Source: Massilia sp. Root335
Lineage (GTDB): Bacteria > Pseudomonadota > Gammaproteobacteria > Burkholderiales > Burkholderiaceae_D
NCBI RefSeq assembly: GCF_001425685.1
Contig: NZ_LMCY01000011.1
Span: 162,862-226,861 of the forward strand
DNA length: 64,000 nt
Direction: 5' to 3'
In this document: piece after piece, positions 17,148 to 25,645 of the stretch
Position numbering within the stretch: the stretch's first letter is position 1
Layout of the letters: each line of letters starts with the position of its first letter
Notes under the pieces: model-generated
What the model saw: only the letters and a program-made list of their open reading frames with translations
Told to the model about the DNA's origin: nothing
The model's database searches: none
Translations under genes and position numbers: made by a program

Positions 17148-19766
17148 TCACGCCGCCGGCTGCGCGGCGCCGCCATCGCTCTCGGGCGCGGCGAAGGCGA
17201 TCAGCCAGCCGCGCGACTGGCTGCCGCTGCCCATCGGCCGCAGGTCGGCCGCGAACCGCTTGCCGCCCACATGGTGCTCGAACGACAACACCTCGCCCGC
17301 GGGCAACCGGTCCGGCAGGCCGGGGAACAGTTGCCGGACGTCGCAGCCCAGCACCTGTCCCCGTCCGGCGAACAGGGTCAGCGCGGCCCGGTTGGCCAGC
17401 ACGATCATGCCGAGGTCGTCGCTCGCGAGCACCGGCACGGGCACGTTGTCGAGCGCCTCGTGCACGATGTCCAGGCTGATCTCGCCCCGTTCGATTTCGC
17501 TTTGCTGGCGCGCCAGCACCGACTCGAGCTGGCGGTTCACGGCGGCGAGCTTCTGGTTCGCCGTGCGCACCTCCAGCGTCAGCAGGTGGTTCTCGTTGGC
17601 CATCGCGCCATAGGCCACGGCTTCCTGGATGTGGCTGCGCAGCTGTTCGTCGTCCCAGGGCTTGGTCAGGAATTTGTAGATCGCCCCGGCGTTCACGGCG
17701 TCCGTCACCGTCTGCAGTTCGGTGAAGCCGGACAGGACGATGCGCACGGTGTCCGGATACGACTGGCGCACGGTGCGCAGGAATTCGACCCCGGTCATCT
17801 CCGGCATGCGCTGGTCGGACACGATCACGTCGACGGTATGTTCGGACAGCACCTGCAAGCCCTCGCTGCCGCTGTTCGCCGTCAGGATGCGGTAGCCTTC
17901 GCCGCGCAACAGGCGGCGCAGCGACGACAGGATGCTCGGTTCGTCGTCCACCAGCAGCAGCGTGGGCTGCGTGCGGTTGAAGCGCAGCAGCCGCGGCGCC
18001 AGCCCCGGCCCGGCCTGCAGCAGGGCGGCCATGGCCTCGAACGGGACCGGCTGCGACACGAAGTCGCCCTGCACCTCGTCGCACATGTGGCGCGCCAGGA
18101 ATTCGCACTGGCCCTCGCGCTCGACGCCGTCGGCCACGACGCGCATGCCCAGGCTGTGGCCCATCGTGACGATCGCATCGACGACTGCCGCTGCGCCGTC
18201 GTCGTCGGGCACGCGGCGCAGGAACGAACCGTCGATCTTGAGCACGTCCACCGGCAGGCGCTGCAGGTTGACGAGGCTGGAGGCGCCGGTCCCGAAATCG
18301 TCGAGGCACAGGCGGATGCCGAGGTGCCGCAGCGCGTGCAGGCCTTCGACCACGCGGTCGACGTCTTCCACCAGCAGGTTCTCGGTCAGCCCGAGATCCA
18401 GGCAGGACGCCGGCAGGCCCGCATCGGCCAGCGCACGCACGATCGCCCCTTCCAGGTCGCGCATGCCGAACTGGCGCGCCGACAGGTTGACGGCGACCCG
18501 CAATCCGGTATAGCCCATCGCGTGCCAGCGCGCGCCTTGCGCGGCAGCGGCGCGCAGCACCCAGTCGCCCAGTTCCGCGCTCAAGCCGCATTCTTCCGCG
18601 ATGCCGTTCAACATGGCGGACGATACGGCCGCGCCCTCCCCGTCCAGGCACACCGACGCCTCGACGGCGCAGATCTCGCCGCTGACGAGGTCGACCCGGG
18701 GCTGGTAATGCACGGACAGGCCGCCGCCCGCCAGCGCTTCGCGCAACGCGAAGCCCAGCTGGAGCCGCGTGAGCCCGGCGTCGTCGGGCAAGGTATCGTC
18801 CCAGCGCTGCATGCCGGCGCCCGCTTCCTGCGCGCAGGCCAGCGCGCGGTCGGCCGCCAGCAACAGGCTGTCGGCCGTCTGGCCGCTCAGGGGGAATGCC
18901 GCGCCGCCCACGCAACAGGTCACGTAGATGGCATGTTCGGCATGCTCGAACGGTTCCGCCACGGCCCGGACCACGTCCTGGATCCTGGCCGCCGCGTTCG
19001 GCTGCGGGTCGCCTTCCAGCAGCAACAGGAACTTGTCGCCGCTGTCGCGCGCGACCGTCACGTCCGGCCCGGCGGCGCGTTCGATGCGGCCCGCGATCTC
19101 GCGCAGGATGCGCTCGCCACCCTCGTGGCCGACCAGCGCGTTGACGCGCTTGAACAGGTCGAGGTGAAGGGCCGCCACCTGCAACGGCCGTTGCGCGCGT
19201 GCGGCGCGCCGCAGCGCGTGTTCGAGCCGGTCGCGAAACAGCGCGTGATTCGGCAGCCCCGTGAGCACGTCATGCGTCAGGCTGAACTGCAGGTCGCGCT
19301 GCGACACCGTTTCCATCGTCACGTCGCTGCCCAGGATCAGCAGGCCGCCGCCGCCCTCGACGTGCGGAATCGGCTGGGCCACGAAATCGACGTAACGCAG
19401 CTGCGTGCCACCGCCAAAACTGGCCAGGCGCACCGGGCGGGCGGACTGGATCAGCCGTTCGCCCGTCGCCAGGGCCGACTTCAACAGCGGCAACACGCCC
19501 TGCTCGGCCACGTCCGGCAGCGCGACGTGGAACGGCAGGCCGACCAGTTCCTCGCGCCCCACCAGGCGCTTGTAGGCGTCGTTCGCATGGGCGAACACGA
19601 GATCCGGACCGACGAGGCAGGCGACGAAGCCCGGCGCATGTTCGAGCCATTCCAGTGCCACGTAACCCTCGGGGCAAGGCGGCACGACAACCGCGCCGGA
19701 CCTGGCCGACCGGTACGCGCTACCGTGGTCCGCGGACGCGGCATGTTGTGATTTGGCTGCATTCAT
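17148..19766 (-). CDS. PAS-GGDEF(degenerate)-EAL(altered)-REC-PAS signalling protein
   Basis: 872 residues. Order: PAS (about 35-150, VFAHANDAYKRLVG), GGDEF-like (about 160-315, signature decayed to DSGDKF near 239), EAL-like (about 325-575), receiver (Asp about 649 in VIVSDQRMPE, KPW), coiled coil, and a C-terminal PAS (about 755-860). The EAL domain keeps NLSARQF, LTEN, LDDFGTG, LKIDGSF and EVQG, but EAL is EAS and EGVE is DGVE, so phosphodiesterase activity is doubtful; it may bind c-di-GMP. No membrane helix is seen. It is the first gene of the second signalling block, 39 bp before the small gene. TATAGT at 19824-19829 could be its -10 element, with no clear -35. Confidence 0.9.
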   Translation of the reverse strand: MNAAKSQHAASADHGSAYRSARSGAVVVPPCPEGYVALEWLEHAPGFVACLVGPDLVFAHANDAYKRLVGREELVGLPFHVALPDVAEQGVLPLLKSALATGERLIQSARPVRLASFGGGTQLRYVDFVAQPIPHVEGGGGLLILGSDVTMETVSQRDLQFSLTHDVLTGLPNHALFRDRLEHALRRAARAQRPLQVAALHLDLFKRVNALVGHEGGERILREIAGRIERAAGPDVTVARDSGDKFLLLLEGDPQPNAAARIQDVVRAVAEPFEHAEHAIYVTCCVGGAAFPLSGQTADSLLLAADRALACAQEAGAGMQRWDDTLPDDAGLTRLQLGFALREALAGGGLSVHYQPRVDLVSGEICAVEASVCLDGEGAAVSSAMLNGIAEECGLSAELGDWVLRAAAAQGARWHAMGYTGLRVAVNLSARQFGMRDLEGAIVRALADAGLPASCLDLGLTENLLVEDVDRVVEGLHALRHLGIRLCLDDFGTGASSLVNLQRLPVDVLKIDGSFLRRVPDDDGAAAVVDAIVTMGHSLGMRVVADGVEREGQCEFLARHMCDEVQGDFVSQPVPFEAMAALLQAGPGLAPRLLRFNRTQPTLLLVDDEPSILSSLRRLLRGEGYRILTANSGSEGLQVLSEHTVDVIVSDQRMPEMTGVEFLRTVRQSYPDTVRIVLSGFTELQTVTDAVNAGAIYKFLTKPWDDEQLRSHIQEAVAYGAMANENHLLTLEVRTANQKLAAVNRQLESVLARQQSEIERGEISLDIVHEALDNVPVPVLASDDLGMIVLANRAALTLFAGRGQVLGCDVRQLFPGLPDRLPAGEVLSFEHHVGGKRFAADLRPMGSGSQSRGWLIAFAAPESDGGAAQPAA

Positions 19767-19959
19767 GGCAGTGACCCGAAATACTCGACGGAAGCTTTAG
19801 AAAAATCAAGCTCTACATCTTAGACTATAAAACATTGCCGCACGGAATGTTCGTCTTATTTGCGGGAACTGTGTCATAACAAAGACACTTGGCGGCCCGG
19901 CGCCCGTCAGGCGATGTCACATTTGTCACGGCCGACGCCGGCGCGGCCGCGCGGCCAAG

Positions 19960-20526
19960 TCACAGGCTCGAAAAGAACTGTTCCGGCTGCGGACGTTCCC
20001 GCGGCGGTTTCGTGACGGCGGCCGTGCCGAGGCCGATGAAGCAGACGGCCTGCTCGTGCGCCTCGAGACGCAGCAGGCGCCGCATGCCCGGCGTGTCGAG
20101 CGCCCCGCCGCTCGCGAGGCCGCTGCCAAGGCCCAGCGCCTGCGCGGCCAGCAGCATGTTCTGGACGGCGCAGCCCAGCGACACGAGTTTTTCGGCGGTC
20201 GGGATGGGCGTGGCGGGGGCGTCGACGAGGATCGCCACCAAAAGGCACGGCGCGTGCTGCGCCTTCTCGCGGGCGGCGGCCCGCGCGGCAGCGTCGGCGC
20301 CGGGATCGCGCCGCGCCAGCGCTTCCTCGAAGGCGGCGCCGAGGTCGGCGCGCCTGCCCTGCGGGATCAGCACGAAGCGCCACGGCCGCAGCAGGCCATG
20401 GTCGGGCGCCTGCGCGGCCGCGTGCAGGATGCGCGCCAGGGCGGCGTCATCCGGACCCGGCGCCTCGAGGCGGCGCAACCCGACCTGCCGGCGCGCCGGC
20501 AGCAGTTCCCATAGATTGTCTTTCAT
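19960..20526 (-). CDS. Nitroreductase family protein (YdjA-like)
   Basis: 188 residues of the FMN-dependent nitroreductase fold in its short YdjA-like form: an N-terminal ARRQVGLRRLE segment, the APDHGLLRPWRFVLI block, and GCAVQNMLLAAQALGLGSG. Such enzymes use NAD(P)H to reduce nitro-aromatics or quinones; the physiological substrate is unknown. The start MKDNLW replaces longer in-frame readings that run back over the DUF3943 gene. It ends 193 bp before the PAS-EAL gene start and is probably transcribed on its own or with the barrel gene upstream (52 bp away). Confidence 0.88.
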   Translation of the reverse strand: MKDNLWELLPARRQVGLRRLEAPGPDDAALARILHAAAQAPDHGLLRPWRFVLIPQGRRADLGAAFEEALARRDPGADAAARAAAREKAQHAPCLLVAILVDAPATPIPTAEKLVSLGCAVQNMLLAAQALGLGSGLASGGALDTPGMRRLLRLEAHEQAVCFIGLGTAAVTKPPRERPQPEQFFSSL

Positions 20527-20578
20527 CGCCGCATTATAGGCGCCCATGCGCGCCGGCACGCCGTTCCGGACGGGATGC

Positions 20579-22015
20579 TCACCAGTCCACGGCGCCGAAG
20601 CCGCGCGTGGGCTGGTATGAATAATAAAGGCCGACCGTATCGCGCCGCTGCTGCCGTTCCGGGACGTTCGTGAACGCAAGCGTCCGGCGCGACGTGATGT
20701 ACTTGAGCGTGAGCGCATGGCGGCCGGCCAGCCGGTACGTCAGCGAGGCGTCGCCCCGGAACACGCGGTCGGTGCCGGCGGTCTCGGGACTGGTCAGCTT
20801 GCCGTCGAAGAACTCGCGCGCGGCCAGGTCGAGCGCGATCCTGTCGCCGCCGGTCAGGCGCAGCGTCGCCATCGCCTGCGGCGCGAAGCCGTAATTGTAT
20901 TGCCCGCCCGTGCTGGCGCGGACGGTGCCGGTCGACGTATAGCCGACGCCGGCCGACGCGTGCCCCAGCAGCGCGACGCCGTCGGCCAGCCACAGCTGCG
21001 CATTGCTGCCCAGGGACAGGCCCGTGCTGGCGACCCGGAACACCTCCGGCGCCAGATAGTCGTAGCTGCCGTACAACCCGACGATGCCGCGCAGGTCGCG
21101 GCTGGCCGCATACGGGGCGCCGAACAGCAGGCCGCGCGACGCCAGGCTTTCGACGCCCTGGACGTTCGACAGCCTGAGCCGGAACAGGAAATAATCGAAA
21201 GGCCGGCGATAGGTATAGCCGGACTTGCCGGGCAGGCCGTAGTCGAGCGCGAAGTCGGCCGCGACCTCGTTGCGCCGCGGGGCCAGCGACGGCCCCACGA
21301 TGCGGCGCGAGATGCCGCCCAGGCCCAGCTGCAGCCGCGCGTACACGGCCGGGTCGTTGCTGTTCCAGATGCCGGACCCGTGCCCCGGGCGGACGTAGCG
21401 GTTGAATCCCAGCGGCGGCGAGACGACCGCCGCCGCGGCTTCGCGCCATGGCGGCGCCAGGCCGTAACCCTGCTCCAGCACCAGGTTCGCCATGCGGTAC
21501 AGCGATTCGCCCAGGAAGCTGCCGCCGAAGCTGGTGGTGATCTGGTCGTTGCGCGACGGCGGCGTCGTCTCGCCGGCGAGCTCCCACACCGCGCTGCCGG
21601 CAAACGCGGCGCCCAGCGATTCCCAGAACGTGAGCCCGTTGCTGCGCCCGAGGCCGAAATACATGGAACCCTGGTACGGATGGCCCAGCTGGTTGATCTC
21701 GAACGGGTCGCGGTCGACCACCCAGCTGCTGCGCAGGTTGCGGCGGACCGATCCCACGCTCACGCCATAGTCGTCCGGACGGACGAACGCATGGTCGACA
21801 CGGTTCAACGCGGCCTGGAAAGCGACGATCTCCAGCGCGGCCGCGCCATAGCTCTCGTACGGACGGTCGCCGTCGCTCCTGGCCGGCACTTTTGTACCCA
21901 GCGGATCGTCGGCGGCGGCCGGCGCGGCCCCGGCGGCGCCGGCCGCCAGCAGCAGCGGCAGCAGCAGCGCCGCGTGCAGGCGCCGGCGCGCGTACCAGTC
22001 GTTCGATACCCTCAT
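20579..22015 (-). CDS. DUF3943 outer-membrane beta-barrel protein
   Basis: 478 residues. An N-terminal signal sequence (about 12-31, LLLPLLLAAGAAGA) precedes a region diagnostic of DUF3943: DPFEINQLGHPYQGSMYFG, then GLTFWESLGAAF and WELAGE, about residues 100-150. The rest has alternating polar and hydrophobic beta strands ending in a terminal aromatic (DW), as in outer-membrane barrels. No function is established for the family; transport or surface assembly is a guess. It lies 116 bp downstream of the YcaO gene in the same direction; the gap is AT-rich and may hold a promoter. Confidence 0.85.
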   Translation of the reverse strand: MRVSNDWYARRRLHAALLLPLLLAAGAAGAAPAAADDPLGTKVPARSDGDRPYESYGAAALEIVAFQAALNRVDHAFVRPDDYGVSVGSVRRNLRSSWVVDRDPFEINQLGHPYQGSMYFGLGRSNGLTFWESLGAAFAGSAVWELAGETTPPSRNDQITTSFGGSFLGESLYRMANLVLEQGYGLAPPWREAAAAVVSPPLGFNRYVRPGHGSGIWNSNDPAVYARLQLGLGGISRRIVGPSLAPRRNEVAADFALDYGLPGKSGYTYRRPFDYFLFRLRLSNVQGVESLASRGLLFGAPYAASRDLRGIVGLYGSYDYLAPEVFRVASTGLSLGSNAQLWLADGVALLGHASAGVGYTSTGTVRASTGGQYNYGFAPQAMATLRLTGGDRIALDLAAREFFDGKLTSPETAGTDRVFRGDASLTYRLAGRHALTLKYITSRRTLAFTNVPERQQRRDTVGLYYSYQPTRGFGAVDW

Positions 22016-22131
22016 GTCCTCGCTACATTCATCCAGACAGTCGTCCGGCGGCTGCCGGCTGTTGAATTAAATATAACGAATACGCACGGCGGATGGCGCA
22101 CGGGACCGCGCGAGCCGCCCCGCTGCCGCCG

Positions 22132-24333
22132 TCACAGCGGCTGAACGGCCTTCGCCCGCGCCTTGAGCAGTTTCTTGTAGCTGTCGAGCAGGCGCTGGTG
22201 CCGGTCGAGCCCCTCCAGGGCCATGCCGGTCGGCGTCAGCCCGTGGAAGCGCACGGTGCCGTCCACCGATCCCAGCACCGCGTCCATGCGCGCGTCGCCA
22301 TACATCCGGCGGAAATTGACCACGTAGTCGTCCAGTTCCAGGTCGTCCGCGAGCAGCACTTCCAACACCACGTTCAGTGCCTGGTAGAACAGGCGGCGCT
22401 CGACGGTGTTGTCGTTGTACTGCAGGAAGGCACCCACCAGCTCGTGCGCCTCCTCCAGTTGCTGCAGGGCGAGGTGGATCAAGAGCTTCAGCTCGAGGAC
22501 CGTCAACTGGCCCCACTCCGTGTTCTCGTCGAATTCGATGCCGATCAGCGTGGCGATGTCGGAGTACTCGTCCAGCTCGTTGTTCTCCAGGCGGTCGAGC
22601 AGCGCGGCCAGGGCGGCATCGTCCAGGCCGTGCAGGTTCAGGATGTCGGCGCGGAACAGCAATGCCTTGTTCGTGTTGTCCCAGACCAGGTCCTCCACCG
22701 GGTAGATCTCGGAATAGCCGGGCACCAGGATGCGGCAGGCAACGGCGCCGAGCTGGTCGTACTCCGCCATGTACACTTCCTTGCCCAGCTCTTCGAGAAT
22801 GCCGAGCAGGGTCGCGGCTTCCTCGGCGTTGGCGTCGTCGCCCTGCGCGGAAAAATCCCACTCGACGAAATCGTGGTCGGCCCTGGCACTGAAGAAGCGC
22901 CACGACACGATGCCGCTCGAATCGATGAAGTGCTCGACGAAGTTGTTGGGCTCGGTCACCGCATGGCTTGCGAAGGTGGGCTGCGGCAAATCGTTCAAGC
23001 CTTCGAAACTGCGCCCCTGCAGCAATTCCGTCAGGCTGCGTTCCAGCGCCACCTCGAAGCTCGGGTGCGCGCCGAACGAGGCGAAGACGCCGCCGGTGCG
23101 CGGATTCATCAACGTCACGCACATTACCGGATACATGCCGCCCAGCGACGCATCCTTGACCAGCACCGGGAACCCCTGCTCTTCCAGGGCCTGGATGCCG
23201 GCCACGATGCCCGGGTATTTCGCCAGCACGTCCTGCGGGACGTCGGGCAAGGCGAGTTCGCCTTCCAGGATTTCACGCTTGACCGCCCGCTCGAAGATCT
23301 CGGACAGGCATTGCACCTGCGCTTCGGCCAGCGTATTGCCGGCACTCATGCCATTGCTGGCGTACAGGTTTTCGATGAGGTTGGACGGGAAATACACGGT
23401 TTCACCGTCGGAATGCCGCACGAACGGCAGCGAACAGATGCCGCGCGCCACGTTGCCGGAGTTGGTGTCATAGAGATGCGCCCCTTGCAGTTCGCCGTCG
23501 GGGTCGTAGATCGCCAGGCAGTAGTCGTCGAGGATGCCGGCCGGCAGCGCGCCGTCGGGGCCGGGCTGGAACCAGCGCTCGTTCGGGTAATGGACGAACG
23601 GGCCGTTGGCGATCTCCTCGCCCCAGTACGCGCCGGCATAGAAGTGGTTGCAGCTCAGGCGCTCGATGTATTCGCCCAGCGCGGACGCCAGCGCGCTTTC
23701 CTTGGTCGCGCCCTTGCCGTTCGTAAAACACATCGGCGAGTGCGCATCGCGGATGTGCAGCGACCACACGTTGGGAACGATATTGCGCCAGGACGCGATC
23801 TCGATCTTGATGCCGAGCCCCGCCAGCAGGGCCGACATGTTCGCGATCGTCTGCTCCAGCGGCAGGTCCTTGCCCGGGATATACGTGCGCGCGCCGTCGG
23901 CAGGCTGCAACGTCAGCAGCGCCTGCGCATCGGCATCCAGGTTCTCGACCTCCTCGATCACGAACTCGGGCCCGGCCTGCACGACCTTTTTCACGGTGCA
24001 GCGGTCGATCGAGCGCAGGATGCCCTGGCGGTCCTTGTCGGAGATATCCGGCGGCAGCTCGACCTGGATCTTGAAAATCTGCTGATACCGGTTTTCCGGG
24101 TCGACGATATTGTTCTGGGAGAGCCGGATATTTTCGGTCGGGATGTTCCGGGTCGAACAGTACAACTTCACGAAGTACGCCGCGCACAGGGCCGACGAGG
24201 CCAGAAAATAATCGAACGGACCGGGCGCCGAGCCATCGCCTTTATAGCGGATGGGCTGGTCGGCGATCACCGTGAAGTCGTCGAACCTGGCTTCGAGACG
24301 CAGCTTGTCGAGAAAGTTGACCTTGATTTCCAT
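22132..24333 (-). CDS. ycaO: OsmC-YcaO fusion protein
   Basis: 733 residues. Residues 1-150 resemble OsmC (FDYFLASSALCAAYFVKLYC, the conserved cysteine region of peroxide-reducing OsmC proteins). From about 160 to 590 comes a YcaO ATP-binding domain (SALGEYIERLSCNHFYAG, AQVQCLSEIFERAVKREI, SFEVALERSLTELLQGR), followed by a helical C-terminus as in E. coli YcaO. The E. coli protein assists RimO in beta-methylthiolation of ribosomal protein S12; other YcaO enzymes make azolines in peptides. The E. coli-like C-terminus favours the housekeeping type over a peptide-natural-product enzyme. AGAGG precedes the start. The leader contains a terminator-like hairpin. Confidence 0.9.
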   Translation of the reverse strand: MEIKVNFLDKLRLEARFDDFTVIADQPIRYKGDGSAPGPFDYFLASSALCAAYFVKLYCSTRNIPTENIRLSQNNIVDPENRYQQIFKIQVELPPDISDKDRQGILRSIDRCTVKKVVQAGPEFVIEEVENLDADAQALLTLQPADGARTYIPGKDLPLEQTIANMSALLAGLGIKIEIASWRNIVPNVWSLHIRDAHSPMCFTNGKGATKESALASALGEYIERLSCNHFYAGAYWGEEIANGPFVHYPNERWFQPGPDGALPAGILDDYCLAIYDPDGELQGAHLYDTNSGNVARGICSLPFVRHSDGETVYFPSNLIENLYASNGMSAGNTLAEAQVQCLSEIFERAVKREILEGELALPDVPQDVLAKYPGIVAGIQALEEQGFPVLVKDASLGGMYPVMCVTLMNPRTGGVFASFGAHPSFEVALERSLTELLQGRSFEGLNDLPQPTFASHAVTEPNNFVEHFIDSSGIVSWRFFSARADHDFVEWDFSAQGDDANAEEAATLLGILEELGKEVYMAEYDQLGAVACRILVPGYSEIYPVEDLVWDNTNKALLFRADILNLHGLDDAALAALLDRLENNELDEYSDIATLIGIEFDENTEWGQLTVLELKLLIHLALQQLEEAHELVGAFLQYNDNTVERRLFYQALNVVLEVLLADDLELDDYVVNFRRMYGDARMDAVLGSVDGTVRFHGLTPTGMALEGLDRHQRLLDSYKKLLKARAKAVQPL

Positions 24334-24363
24334 GGGGGACCTCTAATACCGATTCAAAAATAG

Positions 24364-24387
24364 AAAGCCCTGCGGGAACAGGGCTTT
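24364..24387 (-). terminator. Terminator-like hairpin in the ycaO leader
   Basis: AAAGCCCTG and CAGGGCTTT form a perfect 9 bp stem around a six-base loop. Read on the minus strand it is followed within three bases by a run of five T (CTATTTTT), as in an intrinsic terminator. It sits only 30 bases upstream of the ycaO start codon and downstream of a likely -10 element, so it would act as an attenuator rather than as a gene end. Alternatively it ends a short transcript of its own. Confidence 0.5.
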
Positions 24388-24502
24388 GCGGGCCGCGGCG
24401 GACGGAAGACCGCAGCGCGCCCGACAGGCGCGTCCGGTCGCGTCGAACGACGGCGTTGCGACGCGGCGGGCCGCGCACGAGACGCACGCAGGCGAGCCGG
24501 CC

Positions 24503-24508
24503 ATTATA
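24503..24508 (-). promoter_or_regulatory. -10 element of a ycaO promoter
   Basis: The minus strand reads a perfect TATAAT here, in a local AT island. The -35 at 17 bp spacing is poor (CGCCAC), so an activator or a different sigma factor may help. Transcription would start near 24496 and give a leader of about 160 bases including the hairpin. Confidence 0.4.
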
Positions 24509-24594
24509 AGGCAACGACCGGCGGCGTGGCGGACTTCGCCGTGCCGGCACGACCGATCGCATACCGCTGTTCTCCCGCCGGGCTCGCCACCGTG

Positions 24595-24640
24595 ACTACA
24601 TTCTTGTGTAGTTTCCCCGCTGATCTTCGGCAGCTATATT
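24595..24640 (+). promoter_or_regulatory. Lux-box-like inverted repeat and -10 element upstream of the barrel gene
   Basis: ACTACATTCTTGTGTAGT (24595-24612) is an 18 bp dyad with 6 bp arms and fits the CT-N12-AG pattern of LuxR-type operators. TATATT (24635-24640) is centred 34 bp downstream of the dyad centre, about the distance expected when an activator overlaps the -35 position. The transcript would start near 24647 and use AAGGAA as ribosome site. A 15-of-18 identical copy lies upstream of PKS2 with the same spacing. Confidence 0.5.
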
Positions 24641-24672
24641 CCGCCTGTTCACCAACAGCGAAGGAATGTCTC

Positions 24673-25230
24673 ATGCTAACGAAGTTTATCAGCGCAATCG
24701 CCACCGGCACCGCCGTCCTGGCGCTTGCCCCAGCCGCCCAGGCCGCCGACAACCTCTACGTCGGCGCGGATTTCTCGCGGATGACGGACAAGGGCGACCA
24801 GGCGTCGGCGATCCATCCGCTGGCGCTGGCCATCAAGGGCGGCATCGAGCTGACGCCGAATTTTGCGATCGAAGGCCGCTACGGGGCCGGCGTCAAGAGC
24901 GACGACACGATGTTTTCCGGCATGAACCTCGACCTCAAGCTCGACTATGTGTACGGCCTGTACGCAAAAGGCAGGCTGCCGCTGGCGGCGGCGGCGCCGT
25001 ACGTGCTGCTCGGCTATTCGAAAGGCAAGGAAACGGCGAGCATCAAGGCGCTCGGCGTGAGCATGTCGGCGGCCGACCATGGCGTTTCCTACGGCGTCGG
25101 CGTGGACGTGCCGATCACGAAATCGGTCTCCGCCAATGCCGAGTGGGCGCGCGTGCTCAAGGGCACGGACAGCGCCGGCGTCGGCTACAAGATCGAGGCG
25201 CTCACCGTCGGCGTCGCGCTGCATTTCTAG
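24673..25230 (+). CDS. Small outer-membrane beta-barrel protein
   Basis: 185 residues. A signal peptide (1-24, cleavage after AQA) is followed by alternating amphipathic strands (NLYVGADFSRM, FAIEGRYGAGV, LDLKLDYVYGLYAKG, APYVLLGYSKG, VSANAEWARVL) and a C-terminal LTVGVALHF ending in Phe, the signature of barrel insertion. The size suggests an eight-stranded barrel of the OmpA/OmpW/OprF-barrel class. Specific function is unknown. The ATG after AAGGAA was chosen; upstream in-frame sequence runs through the promoter. It is the only plus-strand gene in the window and is preceded by a promoter resembling that of PKS2. Confidence 0.87.
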   Translation: MLTKFISAIATGTAVLALAPAAQAADNLYVGADFSRMTDKGDQASAIHPLALAIKGGIELTPNFAIEGRYGAGVKSDDTMFSGMNLDLKLDYVYGLYAKGRLPLAAAAPYVLLGYSKGKETASIKALGVSMSAADHGVSYGVGVDVPITKSVSANAEWARVLKGTDSAGVGYKIEALTVGVALHF

Positions 25231-25272
25231 GAAAGCGGTACGCCGGACGCCGCCGCGGCGCCCGGCACCCGG

Positions 25273-25566
25273 TCAGCACAGCACCGCTTTCACCTCCAGT
25301 CCGAGCCAGCGGTAATACTCCCCCCAGAACTGCGCGCATTCGCGCGCATCCTCGGCCGAGCGTGCCGTCTCGATCTCGAAAATATCGATCGCGCCGCTGT
25401 CGAGCGCCTGCGTGACCCAGCGCGCGACATCGTCCCGGCCGCTGCCGGCCAGGTCGGAATAGATCTGCTGCGGTTCCCGCCCCGGCGATTTTTCGGTCCA
25501 GCCGATGTAGTGCAGGTCATCGGCACCCGAGCCCAGGCCAAAAACGTAATAGCTTCCAGTGTCCAT
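25273..25566 (-). CDS. Short GIY-YIG-like protein
   Basis: 97 residues. The N-terminus SYYVFGLGSGADDLHYIGWT resembles the paired GIY and YIG strands of GIY-YIG nucleases (here YVFGL and YIGWT), and a later AEDARECAQFWGEYYRWLG fits the helix carrying the conserved Glu. The central Arg of active nucleases is not obvious. A nuclease or DNA-binding role is only inferred. GAGGTGAT precedes the start. The gene is convergent with the barrel gene (42 bp apart, with a GC-rich dyad at 25242-25266 but no U tract) and lies 79 bp downstream of the polyketide ECH2 gene. Confidence 0.65.
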   Translation of the reverse strand: MDTGSYYVFGLGSGADDLHYIGWTEKSPGREPQQIYSDLAGSGRDDVARWVTQALDSGAIDIFEIETARSAEDARECAQFWGEYYRWLGLEVKAVLC

Positions 25567-25645
25567 GTGATCACCTCGTGAATGAACAGTACGTCGCAAA
25601 AAACTCCCGCCCCGCGTCCCTGCCTGGCCTCCTTTGTCCCGACCG

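Larger units (their letters stand above)
24334..24672. other. Divergent intergenic region between ycaO and the outer-membrane barrel gene
   Basis: This 339 bp region contains, from left to right, the ycaO leader with its hairpin, a consensus -10 on the minus strand, and the lux-box-like promoter of the plus-strand barrel gene. A 53-codon minus-strand frame (24504-24343) with four cysteines ends just before the ycaO ribosome site; its ATG overlaps the -10 hexamer, so I do not annotate it as a gene. Confidence 0.5.

Noticed and set aside
22132..24333. YcaO as azoline-forming enzyme of a peptide natural product
   Set aside because: It is fused to OsmC and has the E. coli-type C-terminus; no E1-like partner, dehydrogenase or transporter of such clusters is adjacent.
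24343..24504. 53-codon minus-strand frame with CxxC-like cysteines next to ycaO, as a possible peptide substrate
   Set aside because: Its ATG overlaps the predicted -10, it has no ribosome site, and the YcaO protein looks like the E. coli housekeeping type. Kept only as part of a leader observation.
25242..25266. GC-rich dyad between the convergent barrel and GIY-YIG-like genes as a terminator
   Set aside because: GCCGG/CCGGC and GCCGC/GCGGC pair, but the inner loop is too short and no U run follows on either strand.
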